From: Corynespora cassiicola
Lineage: Eukaryota; Ascomycota; Dothideomycetes; Pleosporales; Corynesporascaceae
Assembly: GCA_022059125.1 (NCBI GenBank)
Contig: JAEUWY010000008.1
Span: forward strand, 248,001 to 312,000
Reading direction: 5' to 3'
Length of the DNA: 64,000 bases
In this document: positions 23,601-34,255 of the stretch, in pieces
Layout of the letters: each line of letters starts with the position of its first letter
Position numbering within the stretch: the stretch's first letter is position 1
Translations under genes and position numbers: made by a program
The notes under the pieces: model-generated
Database searches by the model: none
What the model was told of the DNA's origin: nothing
Seen by the model: only the letters and a program-made list of their open reading frames with translations

Positions 23601-23991
23601 CACCAGCGGTTCTGTGAGGCGCAATTCCTGGGCCAGGCCTGGGCCTGAAAACTGGCCCGTCCCCTCGTACTGTGACTTGAAAAAGTTGCGGATGAAGTTG
23701 CGGGTGGCGCTGGGGTCTGAGGTTGGGCGGAAGGGCAGCAGAAGGAAGGGCAGGTCGAGGGCTGGGCAGTTAGCAAGTGGCGGAGCGAAGCAGGGCAGGG
23801 CAGAAGGTACCTCTCGACTTCATCTCCTGGGTGCAGATGTGAATCAGCTCCTGTATCTCCTCCGGGGCGACATCTTTGCGGGACCAGGCATCCTCCCAGC
23901 GCGGCTTGGGCGGTGCCTCGGGCTGGTCGTTGGCGCTGGACTTGGACTTGGAGGCGTCCTTGGACTTGAAGACGTTCCGGAAGAAGGGCAT
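20660..23991 (-). CDS. MSB1: Msb1/Mug8-domain morphogenesis protein (Rho-GAP-like fold)
   Basis: Five exons (23811-23991, 23604-23761, 23455-23548, 23169-23403, 20660-23114) total 3,123 nt, 1,040 residues, with frame kept at every junction. The N-terminus (Met-Pro-Phe-Phe-...-Val-Phe-Lys-Ser-Lys-Asp) and Pro-Arg-Trp-Glu-Asp-Ala-Trp open the domain. Pro-Phe-Leu-Leu-Leu-Pro-Phe-Arg-Pro-Thr, Ile-Lys-Trp-Cys-Trp and Gly-Trp-Trp-Ala-Phe-Glu-Phe are further hallmarks of the Msb1/Mug8 (DUF1708) region, about residues 1-450. The C-terminal half is low-complexity with Lys-rich patches, many Pro/Ala, and a final charged helical part. Yeast Msb1 is a multicopy suppressor of cdc24 and cdc42 bud-emergence defects and supports Cdc42/Rho1-linked polarity. 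A cortical role at hyphal tips is an inference. Confidence 0.88.
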
Positions 23992-25654
23992 GGTGAAGAC
24001 CGGATCGCGGGCGGGTTCAGCGGGTGCAGGGCGGCATCCGTGGCTCGCGGGTGAGAGGTGCGACGGGGGGGTGCGGGCGGCAGTGTTTGGGTGTTTGGCG
24101 CGGTGGAGGGTGAGGTCAGTTAGTTAAGAGGGCGGCCAGCAGGACGCAGGGACGGCCAGGCGGGACCAGCTGCAGATTGGCGGGCTGGCGGGCTGCGGGC
24201 TGGTGGGCAGGGAGCGGACAGGGCGGGTGCAGCTTGGGCTCCACACGAGTGCAGCGGTGCAGCAGTGCAGCAGGCCTGCGGTATCTACAGAGGAGAGAGG
24301 GAGAGGAGGAGACTGCGGTGCAGCGCAACCCCCTATGCCGTCTGCGCAAAAGCTCAAGCCAGCCGAAATAACAGTCCAGGCTAACTGGCAAGGTGCCTCC
24401 GTCACGCCCCAATGCGCGTCCGCGAAACACGCCAAGCCAGCCGCCGCTAAGGCGACAGCCAGTGCGACATGTGCGAGCTGCTCTCTCCCACTATCCCCCA
24501 ACCCGCAGCCCAGCGACGCAACGCGACTGAATTTTCTGCCCTCTCTCGCGGCCCCCGGCCAGGCGACGCGCCCGTGCCAGCTGCAGCCGCTGCCGGCACT
24601 GCGCCCAAACCGCCATCCCAGTGCCCGCGGGCGCGCACCCCATTGGCACGACCTGGCCGCCTCCCTGCTCTGCGCCACTCCTCTAGCCCGAATCCAGCGT
24701 GATGCGTTGTCGACCCTCTTATCGCCCGCCGCGAATCAGACGCCGTTACGTGCGGTACCTTCACCTCCTCGTGCTACACGCTGGCACTGTCGCTCCCGTC
24801 GTCACTCTGACTCTGCTGGCCGCTCAACCCGCCTCCCCTCCCCTCCTCTCCCCTCCACCCCCCGCCATCAGGGCGTTGCTGCATGGCGTCATGGCCCGGC
24901 TAATCTGATCTGTGCATGCTTTTGGGCGCTGCTACCTGCTCCCTATTGTCCGAGAAAATCGCCCTGACCGGCAGGCCTACTTCCCATATCTGTCCTACGC
25001 TCGTCTAAACCTCCGGGAAAAGATCCGTTCGACTGGAAGACGCGCTGCACAAAGGCCACCCTCTGCGAAAAAAAAGGGGGACGTTTTCCCGTCGACGACT
25101 TCATCATCACACGAAGGTGCAGATTTCTATAAACCTTCTCACGGCTTTTCCCACGCCATCCATTCGTATACCTCAGCTGCATTGCTTCGTTTTGGCCTTG
25201 TCTTGCTTTTCCTCCCTTCCCTGGGGCGTGGGAGCAAATCTCCGGAGATTGCGACTGGTTACACACGCATAAATGTGCTTTTCACATCATACACTCGGTC
25301 TTTTTCGCCTGCGCCCCTCACGCCGCAGTCGCTGCCCTCTGGCAGGGGAGCCTCTGCCTCGACTTGTGCTCGCCCTCTTCCCCACCTCCAGTTTTCGCAA
25401 ATGCACCGTTTAGGGGATCCGGCACCCTCATGCCAGAAGCCCACCATGTCCACCACGACGTTTCAGGACCCGCTCCCTACCAGGAAGCCCGCTGTTGCTG
25501 CATCAGCCTCGGCATGCGGCATGCAGCGGAACACGCGAAGAATATATCGATGGCTTCTATAGAGATTGGCAAGATTGCTGTGTGCGACGAACCGTTCATC
25601 ACATCCGCCTACACTGACTCGGTCCTGCCACTGCTTTTTCCATCTCGTGGGATA
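23992..25654. other. Intergenic stretch upstream of the Msb1-type gene
   Basis: This 1.66 kb contains the 5' region of the Msb1-type gene and the 3' region of the next minus-strand gene. Plus-strand frames here (for example 24203-24967) are Pro/Ala/Arg-rich without motifs and are not accepted as genes. Confidence 0.45.
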
Positions 25655-27056
25655 TCAGAAGGCATGTACCGCCCGATGCGCTTCTTCTGTCAGGCATGCA
25701 CCTTTTATTGATTCCCGATACGATACACGGCTCATTCTCGTTTTTGGAATGCTGGGTACATGAGCTATGCCGCCAGATACGTTCGGGATGCACTCACCTC
25801 CAGGGATCAGAGCAGCACAATACATGACCTGTGTAATTGGCTGCAGATCCAGTCCCGCATTGGGGCCTGCGGCATGACTGGATTTGACGTCTGGGACCAC
25901 GCCCGACTGTTCCCAGGCGCTTACAACACTGTCGGCTCGCTCCGTCCACCTCTTCGACCCTCGCGAGTTCAATCCGCACTTGATCCCCATGGCCAAGCCA
26001 AAGTCGCGGAAAGCTAGGCGTCGGGTAGTGGCTCGCATGAAATGCGCTGATTGCCACAAGTCCTCGATGGCATGTTCTACGCGGTCAACCAGTCCTATGG
26101 CCCACGTGTCTTGCGACCAGTGCGCCGTCCACAGCGTCATTCCGAGATCCAAGGGGTCTGAGCTGGAGTAGCCCTGCCATTTGGTTTGGACGATTCGGTG
26201 GTAGTCGTCGATCTCCTCGGCCAAAACCTCGCTGTCGCCTCCATCCGTCTGCTGCAGGAGCCTATAGACGACGAGCCCGTCCACTGGATCGAGATTTCCC
26301 TCGCTTCTCACCAGTGGTTTTTCGAGATCCATGGTCATTTTCCAATACATTCTCGGTCGGGTGCTTTTGCGATTGTAGACGAAATGTGGATGGATGGCTT
26401 TTGCCAGCGCAATGGCTTGGTCGTTGTATTCTTTTTCTCCGCTCTCGATCGAGAGGCGATTCAGCACAAACATCCACATGGTTAAGTAATGATGATATTG
26501 GCCGTCTCCGTCTGGCCCCGTAGCCTCATCTTTTCCAATCCGCAAGCCCCCCGCAAGCGGATTGCTCGGCGATGCTCGCGGCAGGTAAGAAGAAAGGTCC
26601 CGCGTCCTCCCCAGCGTGGAGTGGACTGCCGTCACTAGAGCCTTGGCATGGGAGAGGTATAGAGGCTGAGAGGTGAGTTGGTGCAACGTGAGGAAATTCA
26701 AAACACCCTGGATTTCAGTCAGCCGCACGTGCAATGCAGGTTCCGGATCTACGCACAAACGCATCGGTCCAAAGATATCTCCCACGATGGCCGGCGGATG
26801 CGGGAGGAGGCTTCCATGCGCCCGCTGACGCCTCGGTAGGGAATGCGTAGACGCGCTGCATGGCTGCCAGGAACCGAACGAACTTTTGGCGCGGTGGCGG
26901 CGGCATGATTGCTGCGTGGTGTTGGTGCGGGTGAAGGGCACTAGCGGCGGATGGCATACCCTGATCTTCGTCGCTTATATAGTGCTGTGCCATGCCGTTG
27001 TAATGATTGCATCTTCGTTGCGGTTCAGCGGGTGACGTGAAGAGAATGAGGGGCAT
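25655..27056 (-). CDS. Six-hairpin glycosidase-like protein, function unknown
   Basis: Two exons (26757-27056, 25655-26707) give 450 residues; the GTGCGT-CAG intron restores Tyr-Leu-Trp-Thr-Asp-Ala-Phe-Gly-Val-Leu-Asn-Phe-Leu. The pattern of aromatic-rich helical repeats (His-Tyr-Leu-Thr-Met-Trp-Met-Phe; Arg-Pro-Arg-Met-Tyr-Trp-Lys-Met; Glu-Gly-Asn-Leu-Asp-Pro-Val-Asp-Gly) suggests an (alpha/alpha)6 barrel of the six-hairpin glycosidase type. The substrate is not recognised. There is no clear signal peptide. The start is uncertain: ATG 27056 gives the longest form, but ATG 26906 (50 codons later) begins just before the conserved-looking part. A 111-nt GT-AG segment at 25687-25797 could be an optional in-frame intron, which would shorten the product by 37 residues. 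Confidence 0.7.
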
Positions 27057-28792
27057 GATGTCAGGAGAGTGTAATGCGGCACCATGGCGGGCCCCCAGCC
27101 AGCCTTTGTTCAGCTTGGGTGAGTCTCCGCCGCGTACGACTGGATGCTAGAAGCATCTTCTAGACGCTCTACCCGAGTACATTACCAGGTCACGTGAGTG
27201 TGAATAGACCTCGGGGCCTCGAGATACACCCGGGCAATTGATTGCCTATTCAGGTACCCAGGTAAACCGGCGCATAGACGCACGTGCTCGATACTCTTGG
27301 TCTTTCATCCTGCCTGCGATCAATCTACATATCTAAGTACCTCACAAGTCAAGGCTCCCAAACTTCGATCCTCAATCCACCCGCATGATCTCAACCCAAC
27401 ATAGTAAAACACCCTCAAAAGGACCTTTTTTTCCCACCCAGCCCGTATCTTTCCCGCCTCACGGCCGCAGGCCAGGCTCCTTGATAAACTTTCGCCGCCT
27501 CTGAAGGACGGCCCGTGCTGGATCGACACTGTCAACGCCAGCGCCAACGCCAGCGTCCCGCGGGACGCCGGTTGCCGCTTCCCGACATATATTAAGGTTT
27601 GGGCGCAGGGACGTGCAGGCGTTACCGTACGGAAAGGCGCGTTAGGCGGGATGGAAAAAGGAAGCAGGGGATAGGAAAGGGGGTTATCTGAGGTTGGAGG
27701 TCTTTTTTGAGCTGAGGGTGTCGCGATTGGGCTTGGGTAGGACTTGGGAGATGAAAGGGGGGGAGGTAATAGGGAGGTTGAAAAGAGATCCTAGATGGCA
27801 ATGGGGGTTCATAAGAGCTGAGTATGGATGGCCAAGTGGCCTTCTTTGATATCGTTTTACCAGCGAGTATTCTATTGGATCTAGCCCTCCCTTCAGCTCA
27901 AATGTCTAGATTTGTCTATAACAGCCAGAGAGTGCTCTGCCCACTCCATCATAAACTTACCTTGTTAACAAGGTCTCGTACTAAAGATTTTAGCCTGGGA
28001 GAAATGTGAGGCGCATTCAGAAAACGGAACCGGCTATGTGTTAAGGTAGAAAATGACCAACAAGATGGCAATGCTGAAATTTTAGCTGGTAGATTTCTCG
28101 AGTACGCGTCAAACGAAAAGGAAAACATTCTTGCAGTGATAGGTTGTTCTTTTATAGCTTTTATCGCACTATTTTTCATGTTGATGTTACACATGCCAGG
28201 AGCAATGAGCTGTTGTGCTGTAATGGCGAATCTTGGAAGTTATTGAGATTTGTTGGGTCACTGGCATGAAAGCCTGGAGGATAATCGCCCGCATCCACTA
28301 CCAGACACAGGTTTTCGTGTCGTCAAAGTGCCTGCAAACTCCTATTAAAAACGTCTTATTGATACACTGATAACACATGGATAGAAGAATGCTAGGGTAT
28401 GTGCCATGTTCTTGAGATGCTGTTTGCTTACAAATATGTTACGTGTTGGGGGGTTATGACCCATGGCACTCGATTCCGTCTTCGAGGCTGCCTTGACAGC
28501 GCCCGTGACGATTTTGGTTTGACATACCTGTTCAGTTCTCACAGAATTGGACAGATATATTCCCAACATCCCATCATTCGTAACATAGGAAAACGTCAGT
28601 CCGAGATTTTTGGCGTTTTATCAACTCTCGCAGTTAGTCCGCAACTTGCCCATGGACTAAGCAGCAACTAACAATGCCCTCAGGAGACATGATCAGGGCA
28701 AATAGCATCGAGATGAAGGGCACTACAGAAAATATAAAAGTCTTTTCAAAGGTAAGCTTCCATACTTCCATCTCAAGACGCATTTTTAAGAA
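27057..28792. other. Divergent intergenic region, 1.7 kb
   Basis: This region lies between the divergent starts at 27056 (minus) and 28793 (plus). Sequence after ~27800 becomes less GC-rich. Small frames lack motifs; I see no RNA gene. Confidence 0.45.
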
Positions 28793-30067
28793 ATGACGCA
28801 GGAGTCCAACCAACCCCCAAGCAAAAGTGGTCTCTCTCTCGCTCTCAAATCAGGTGGAAATTTTCAGGTGGACACGTCCAACACCACCATTACCGCAAGG
28901 GAAGTCGGCATCCAGCCTTTGTTAAAAAGTGCAGCCGATTATCTAAGCCCACCAGAGAATCCGCAACCACGCCGGCCACTGGAGCCGATCCTCAAGCTAA
29001 GCCAGAACATGCTCGTTCAACAGAGCAGTCGAACAGAACAGCTGCAACTACCGACAAGCATAACAAGAGACATGACGAGCGAAATAGCTTCTCTCAATGC
29101 CAGCATGTCCGATCTTGACGACCGTATATCTGCGCTTGAGGACTTCGCTTCGGAAATTCCCTGCGACAAACACCAAGTCTTCGACCTCTTCCGGTGGAGC
29201 CGCATAGTAGACCACCGCTTCAATGCTATCGAGAGAGCCAATGACGACACGAATTGTGAGCTCGCGGATCTCAAGGAAGAAGACCTGAACATTCACCTCC
29301 AGCTACGCTCCTTACGCGGCGGAGGAAAAACCACCCGCCTCGAAAAGGCCGGTGTCATCGACGACGCCTTAGCAGACATGAAGAGCGAGATCAAGGAAGA
29401 GCTCAGAAAGGAGTTTAGAGAAGAGCTCATGGAGGAGCTAAAGCGAGATTTCAAACCTTGCAGAAAGTCCTCCAGAATAGCCCCCGCAAAGCCCTTCGGA
29501 AAGATGGCCAAGTCTACACCACCAGCACTAGCCGCCGTCCAGCCCATAATCCCCCAGAAACGCCTCCAAATCGAGGATCGATCTCCGCACGCGCCCCCCT
29601 CTGACGCAGATATCATCTCCAACAACGACGGCGACGACGAACCGAGTCCCCCCCGATCCAAAACAAAGCGCCAAAGGACCGGCGGTGTCAAGGTCACCGC
29701 CAGGACGCCTTCAGGCACCATGGACTTGCAAGACCTACCCGAGGCCACCCGCGACTCCGTCCAGGCTGCCGTGGACGAGAGCACCAATCTAGCCAATAAC
29801 GTAGGTAGATGCGTCGGGTGTGTGTGCGTTAGGGGAGGTAGGAGGCGGTGCACGTGGGCCCGAGGGAAAGCAGATGGAACCAGGGCTTGCAAGAGGTGTA
29901 CCAATCACAAGAGACCGTGCCTTTACATCAAGGGGGTCGAACAGCTGGAGGTTCTGCCCCTTGTGGAGGCGAAGCGGGGTGGCAGCAAGCCCGACCAGGA
30001 CAAGTACTGGTGTGATATCGGCAGGTTGTCGGTATGGACGCCCTCTGAGATGTGGGAGGCTGAGTGA
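28793..30067 (+). CDS. Coiled-coil protein with C-terminal Zn2Cys6-like cysteine cluster
   Basis: One exon of 424 residues; the start ATG at 28793 lies shortly after a stop-rich leader. Residues ~95-225 form charged heptad-like helices (Ile-Ala-Ser-Leu-Asn-Ala-Ser-Met-Ser-Asp-Leu; Glu-Glu-Leu-Arg-Lys-Glu-Phe), a likely coiled coil. Residues ~225-310 are basic and Pro-rich with Lys-Arg nuclear-signal-like clusters. Residues 340-376 carry Cys in the order C-X2-C-X9-C-X12-C-X2-C-X6-C, with one extra Cys in the X9 gap. That is close to the fungal Zn2Cys6 pattern (C-X2-C-X6-C-X5-12-C-X2-C-X6-8-C) but lies at the C-terminus. DNA binding in the nucleus is an inference. I do not recognise the family. 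Confidence 0.65.
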   Translation: MTQESNQPPSKSGLSLALKSGGNFQVDTSNTTITAREVGIQPLLKSAADYLSPPENPQPRRPLEPILKLSQNMLVQQSSRTEQLQLPTSITRDMTSEIASLNASMSDLDDRISALEDFASEIPCDKHQVFDLFRWSRIVDHRFNAIERANDDTNCELADLKEEDLNIHLQLRSLRGGGKTTRLEKAGVIDDALADMKSEIKEELRKEFREELMEELKRDFKPCRKSSRIAPAKPFGKMAKSTPPALAAVQPIIPQKRLQIEDRSPHAPPSDADIISNNDGDDEPSPPRSKTKRQRTGGVKVTARTPSGTMDLQDLPEATRDSVQAAVDESTNLANNVGRCVGCVCVRGGRRRCTWARGKADGTRACKRCTNHKRPCLYIKGVEQLEVLPLVEAKRGGSKPDQDKYWCDIGRLSVWTPSEMWEAE

Positions 30068-30448
30068 GCTCGGTGCCGTTCGTCGATATGAAAATGAAAA
30101 GTTTGTTTGCCTGCAGTTGATGATGATGGAAGAGGTGGAACGATTGCGGTCCAGAAAAAAACCGCTTCCAATTCAGGAGACGATTTTCCGGTTAGCCACC
30201 CACCCAGAGCGCATCTACTTGATCGTTGTACGCACATATCATGACAACACTCCTCTAACAATCTGCAAGCCAGTTCATTGGTAGCTCTATCATATACACT
30301 ATTCCTCCCGAATCTCATCACAGACATGACAACTGTCCTACACATATGCCTGAGACCTATCAACACTCATATCCCAATTTAACACATGTCATTTCCCCTG
30401 TACCATTCACTTACACCCCCTCACTTGTCCCCATAGCAATATCTCTCG
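30068..30448. other. Short intergenic stretch between convergent genes
   Basis: These 381 bases join the 3' ends of the coiled-coil gene (+) and the Cu-ATPase gene (-). Nothing else is seen. Confidence 0.5.
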
Positions 30449-33400
30449 CTAAACCGTCTCACCCGTCCTCTCCTCGCTTTGTATGACCTCCTCATCCACG
30501 CCCCTAGCCCGGAACCCCACCCCGGGAACATTGCTTCTCAAAGCCAAGCTACTACAAACCACACTCACACTGCTCAATGCCATGGCGAGGGCCGCCCACA
30601 CTGGATCAAGCCTGATGTGCTTCTTGCCCGTATCACCCATCCCCATACCTCCCTCCATACCCACGCCATTATGGTGCATATCCATGCTCTTACTACCCGT
30701 AGTAATTGGATATAGTACACCTGCCGCGACAGGCAATGCGATCATGTTGTACACTAGCGCCCAGCCAAAATTGAAGTAGACACGGCGGAAGACGACACGC
30801 GAGAGGTCGAGCAGGGTGAGTAAAGAGGTAAGACGGGAAGTGATGAGGATGAACGAGGACGACGAGAGTGCGACGTCGGAGCCAGAGCCAATGGCGATGG
30901 AAAGGTCTGCGGTGCTCAGTGCCGGAGCATCGTTGATGCCGTCACCGACCATGGCAATAGTTGCACGCTTGGGGGCGTGCGATTTGCGGCGGGAGAAACA
31001 GGGTATGTTGAAGAGGGATGAGGTGCGGGCCTTGGTCAATGTTTGCTGAAGGTACTTAATCTTCTCGGCCTTTTGGTCCGGGAGCACGCCGGCGATGATG
31101 TTTGAAGATGGGATACCAACTTGAGAGCCCACAGCGTTGGCCGTAATTGGGTTATCTCCCGACAGCATCCATACATCGATACCCCTCTTTTGGAGAGCTC
31201 GAATCACACCGGCGGCTTCGGGGCGGAGAGGGTCGGCGATGGCGAAGATTGATGCAAGTTCCCACGTGGGTGAAGATTCGGGCTTTTGCGAGAGCAAGGC
31301 AGTCAGAGCAACAGACTCTCCGCGAGATTTCCATGTCTGCAAAGTCGAGGCCTCGGAGGCGGAGATGAAAACGTGATGATCGGCCATGTAAGCTTCGTTT
31401 CCAATGATGGCAGTAACCTCATTGTCATCAATCCTGAACGTGCCTGTGAGACCCTTTCCGGGAACTTCATCGATGACAACAACAGCCGGAGTTTTGGTAG
31501 CGTTACGATTGCAGAAAGAGACCAAAGCTCGAGCAATGGGGTGGTTGCTGCTCTCCTCGAGCGCCTTGACTATGCCGAGAACTACAGACTCGTCGTGACT
31601 TCCAGCATGCGCATAGTCGGTGACTGCAGGATCTCCACCTTGAGTCAGGGTACCAGTCTTGTCAAATACGATGCAATCGAGGGAGCTGGCTTCCTGGAAT
31701 GCCTCTCCTCCGCCCTTGACTAGTATACCGTGCTTCGCTGCAAGGCCGCCGCCGACGAAGAGAGCCGTTGGGGCCGCAAGCCCGATGCCGCAGGGACATG
31801 CGATGACGAAGACAGCGATGGCGAACCGTAGCGACCAGAGTGCCCAGCCTCCAGAGCCCTCGTTCTTCCAGTTCTTGGGGATTCCACCGGTAGTTCCAAG
31901 AATTAGCCACAGCAGCCAAGTGACTATGGCGACCAAGACGACGAATGGTACAAAGTGAGATGTGATGGTGTCGGCAACTCGCTCGACCGGTGCGCGTCGC
32001 GTTTGACCCTCCCGAACAGCACCGATGATCTGGTCAAGCATGGATGTTCCAGACAAGTCTGTAAGCTTAATCTTCACCGGTGCGCCTTTGTTGATTGTGC
32101 CTGAATAGACACTATCGCCAACCTCTTTCTTAACGGGGCGGGATTCTCCCGTGAGGCTCGATTCGTCAAAGGTGGTGGCACCTTGGAGGATGGTCCCGTC
32201 AAATGGCGGCGAGACTCCGTGGGGTACTCGGACGACATCGTCAACTTCAAGCAGATCGGTGGCTACCTTGATATCTCCATCCTGTGAATCAGCCAAAACA
32301 GCCTCCTCAGGCCGCAACTTCCCCAGTGATGTGACGGCATCGCCAGTCTTTGCCTTGCTGTACGCTTCCAAGAAGCGGCCGATCAATAGAAACATGGTCA
32401 AAAACACGACAGCATCGAAGTACGAGTCGGTCATGGCCCCGGATGTTTGCTTCGTAGCGGCAAGGCCCAGCTCTACAATGGAAGATAGATATGCAATGGT
32501 AGTTCCAAGTGATATGAGCATGTTCATGCTGCCGAATCGAGTGAATCGCCGCAGGAAGGGCGTACGACCTCCTGGCCTCCACATGGCGCGCAGCTCCTTG
32601 ATTGCTCTTGTATGGAAGGTGTCGGCAGCGAAGAAATAGACTGGCGTAGCCAATATGAAGAGTGCCCAGCTGAGTCGGGTCGCATGACCAGACCACATTG
32701 GCTCCATCACGTATTTGCGAATGGGATGGGTCGACTTGATGAGGCTCATGAAGACGATGCCGAGGATAAAGGTGGGGATGGCGACAATGACCGAAAGTAC
32801 TAGCCGAAATAGTATGCGCTTCCTTTCGAGTGCATGCATCTCTCGGGCACGTTCTTCGATTGTCGGAGGGTGGTAGACGGATGGCCTGAAAGAAGGGTTC
32901 AAATCGGTGATGGTCTCGAATATGTGTCGGATGGTGAAGTTGGGTGGGTTGGGGATGTATCGAATGAAGAGAATAGGAGACTTTTGCAATAGAGGCGGGT
33001 CTTCAATCTCAAATGCAAAGCCGTGTTCATACTTTTGCAAAAGCTCTCTTGTGATGTTTTGAGGGCAATGATGGCAGAACATGCCCTCAATGCGAATACC
33101 AAGTGCCCGATCCGTGTCCTCTTCTTTGACCTCACCGTAGGAAACGACACTGTCGAGAGTCGCATCGTATCCTGAATCTTCGATACTCTCCTTGATTTCC
33201 GGCAGATGCTCCTTTCCAACAAAGACGACTGTAGCGCTGTTGTTGACGAGGTTGACGTCCACCTTTTGGATCCATGTGTAATGTTCCAGTGTACTTGTGA
33301 CATTGCCGACGCACGAGCTGCAGGTCATGCCACCGATGGCATATGTCGCTTGCCACTTGTCTGGGCGCTGCTTCTGACGGAGCACCGAGTGGGGGGCTGA

Positions 33401-34255
33401 TTGTTGTACATGGTCAAGCTTCTCCACAGTCGCATCAAACCCCGCATCTTCCACTGTCTCGACAATCTCGTTCACTCTGTCCTTGCCTTCGAATATGACA
33501 GTTCCACTGCTTGTGAGTAGATTGACATCCACTGAGCGTACCCACGGTAGCTGTTCCACGGCATGCGTGATGCTACTCACGCACGAACTGCAAGTCATGC
33601 CTGACAGTCCCAAGGTGGCCTTGTACAAGGATGGCGGGGCCAACGAGTCGACTGCTACAAAACTGCCGGTGGCAGGTGATGTGGGGCCATCGAGGGTTGC
33701 AACATCGAAGCTGTTTTTTTCAGTTGCTGCGACGACGGGGTCTGGCTTGAGGGGGTATATGTCGCTGTCAACGGCCAAACCGACTCCTCCAGCTTCAGCC
33801 TGGCACTGCTCGCATTGTTCGACATGCTTCTGTCGCTTGTACATGTCGGGCGACTTGGGGCTCTGATGGCGGCCACGCGATTGAGTCCACTTGGACACAG
33901 CGTGCTCCAAGCTATTCTCCCACTCGGTGTCGTGTTCCTCTGGGTTGCGAACCTCTACCGGGTTAAGTATAGCCCTATGGCCTTGGAATATACTGTGGAT
34001 TTCGAAACCGGCGGCCTCCAACGAACCAGCAATGGATTCGACAGCAAGGGAGGTGCTGTGGCGTATGACGACGGAATGGGAAACAATAGATTGAGAAATG
34101 AAGTCGGGGGCGGGATCCAGAGCGCTTAAGGATTCCCGGATGCTGTCGACGCATGAAGGACAGTGCAGATTGGATATGAAGATTGTGGTAGTCACGGCTT
34201 CCACAAACGGCTCGCGCAATTTGCCCGAGACTGTCGAGGGGCGGATTGGCGGCAT
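30449..34255 (-). CDS. crpA: Cu(I)-transporting P1B-type ATPase (CrpA/Ccc2 group)
   Basis: One exon. The ATG at 34255 gives 1,268 residues and has a good context; the same frame stays open 72 codons upstream with a His/Pro/Arg-rich sequence I take as leader. The N-terminus has four metal-binding CxxC sites: Cys-Pro-Ser-Cys (32-35), Cys-Ser-Ser-Cys (222-225 and 312-315) and Cys-His-His-Cys (394-397), plus Cys-Glu-Gln-Cys near 148-151. The ATPase core shows Thr-Gly-Glu-Ser (702-705), the membrane Cys-Pro-Cys (820-822), Asp-Lys-Thr-Gly-Thr (865-869; Asp is phosphorylated), Asn-His-Pro (904-906) and Gly-Asp-Gly-Ile-Asn-Asp (1104-1109). Tyr-Asn in TM7 and Met-x-x-Ser-Ser in TM8 mark Cu(I) specificity. 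The Met-Phe-Cys-x-x-Cys-Pro fourth domain suggests a CrpA/Crp1 plasma-membrane exporter over Golgi Ccc2, but I am not certain. Confidence 0.9.
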   Translation of the reverse strand: MPPIRPSTVSGKLREPFVEAVTTTIFISNLHCPSCVDSIRESLSALDPAPDFISQSIVSHSVVIRHSTSLAVESIAGSLEAAGFEIHSIFQGHRAILNPVEVRNPEEHDTEWENSLEHAVSKWTQSRGRHQSPKSPDMYKRQKHVEQCEQCQAEAGGVGLAVDSDIYPLKPDPVVAATEKNSFDVATLDGPTSPATGSFVAVDSLAPPSLYKATLGLSGMTCSSCVSSITHAVEQLPWVRSVDVNLLTSSGTVIFEGKDRVNEIVETVEDAGFDATVEKLDHVQQSAPHSVLRQKQRPDKWQATYAIGGMTCSSCVGNVTSTLEHYTWIQKVDVNLVNNSATVVFVGKEHLPEIKESIEDSGYDATLDSVVSYGEVKEEDTDRALGIRIEGMFCHHCPQNITRELLQKYEHGFAFEIEDPPLLQKSPILFIRYIPNPPNFTIRHIFETITDLNPSFRPSVYHPPTIEERAREMHALERKRILFRLVLSVIVAIPTFILGIVFMSLIKSTHPIRKYVMEPMWSGHATRLSWALFILATPVYFFAADTFHTRAIKELRAMWRPGGRTPFLRRFTRFGSMNMLISLGTTIAYLSSIVELGLAATKQTSGAMTDSYFDAVVFLTMFLLIGRFLEAYSKAKTGDAVTSLGKLRPEEAVLADSQDGDIKVATDLLEVDDVVRVPHGVSPPFDGTILQGATTFDESSLTGESRPVKKEVGDSVYSGTINKGAPVKIKLTDLSGTSMLDQIIGAVREGQTRRAPVERVADTITSHFVPFVVLVAIVTWLLWLILGTTGGIPKNWKNEGSGGWALWSLRFAIAVFVIACPCGIGLAAPTALFVGGGLAAKHGILVKGGGEAFQEASSLDCIVFDKTGTLTQGGDPAVTDYAHAGSHDESVVLGIVKALEESSNHPIARALVSFCNRNATKTPAVVVIDEVPGKGLTGTFRIDDNEVTAIIGNEAYMADHHVFISASEASTLQTWKSRGESVALTALLSQKPESSPTWELASIFAIADPLRPEAAGVIRALQKRGIDVWMLSGDNPITANAVGSQVGIPSSNIIAGVLPDQKAEKIKYLQQTLTKARTSSLFNIPCFSRRKSHAPKRATIAMVGDGINDAPALSTADLSIAIGSGSDVALSSSSFILITSRLTSLLTLLDLSRVVFRRVYFNFGWALVYNMIALPVAAGVLYPITTGSKSMDMHHNGVGMEGGMGMGDTGKKHIRLDPVWAALAMALSSVSVVCSSLALRSNVPGVGFRARGVDEEVIQSEERTGETV

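Noticed and set aside
24203..24967. Plus-strand 254-codon frame, and the following 216-codon frame
   Set aside because: Both are Pro/Ala/Arg/Ser-rich without a domain, lie in the intergenic region upstream of the Msb1-type gene, and have poor start context.
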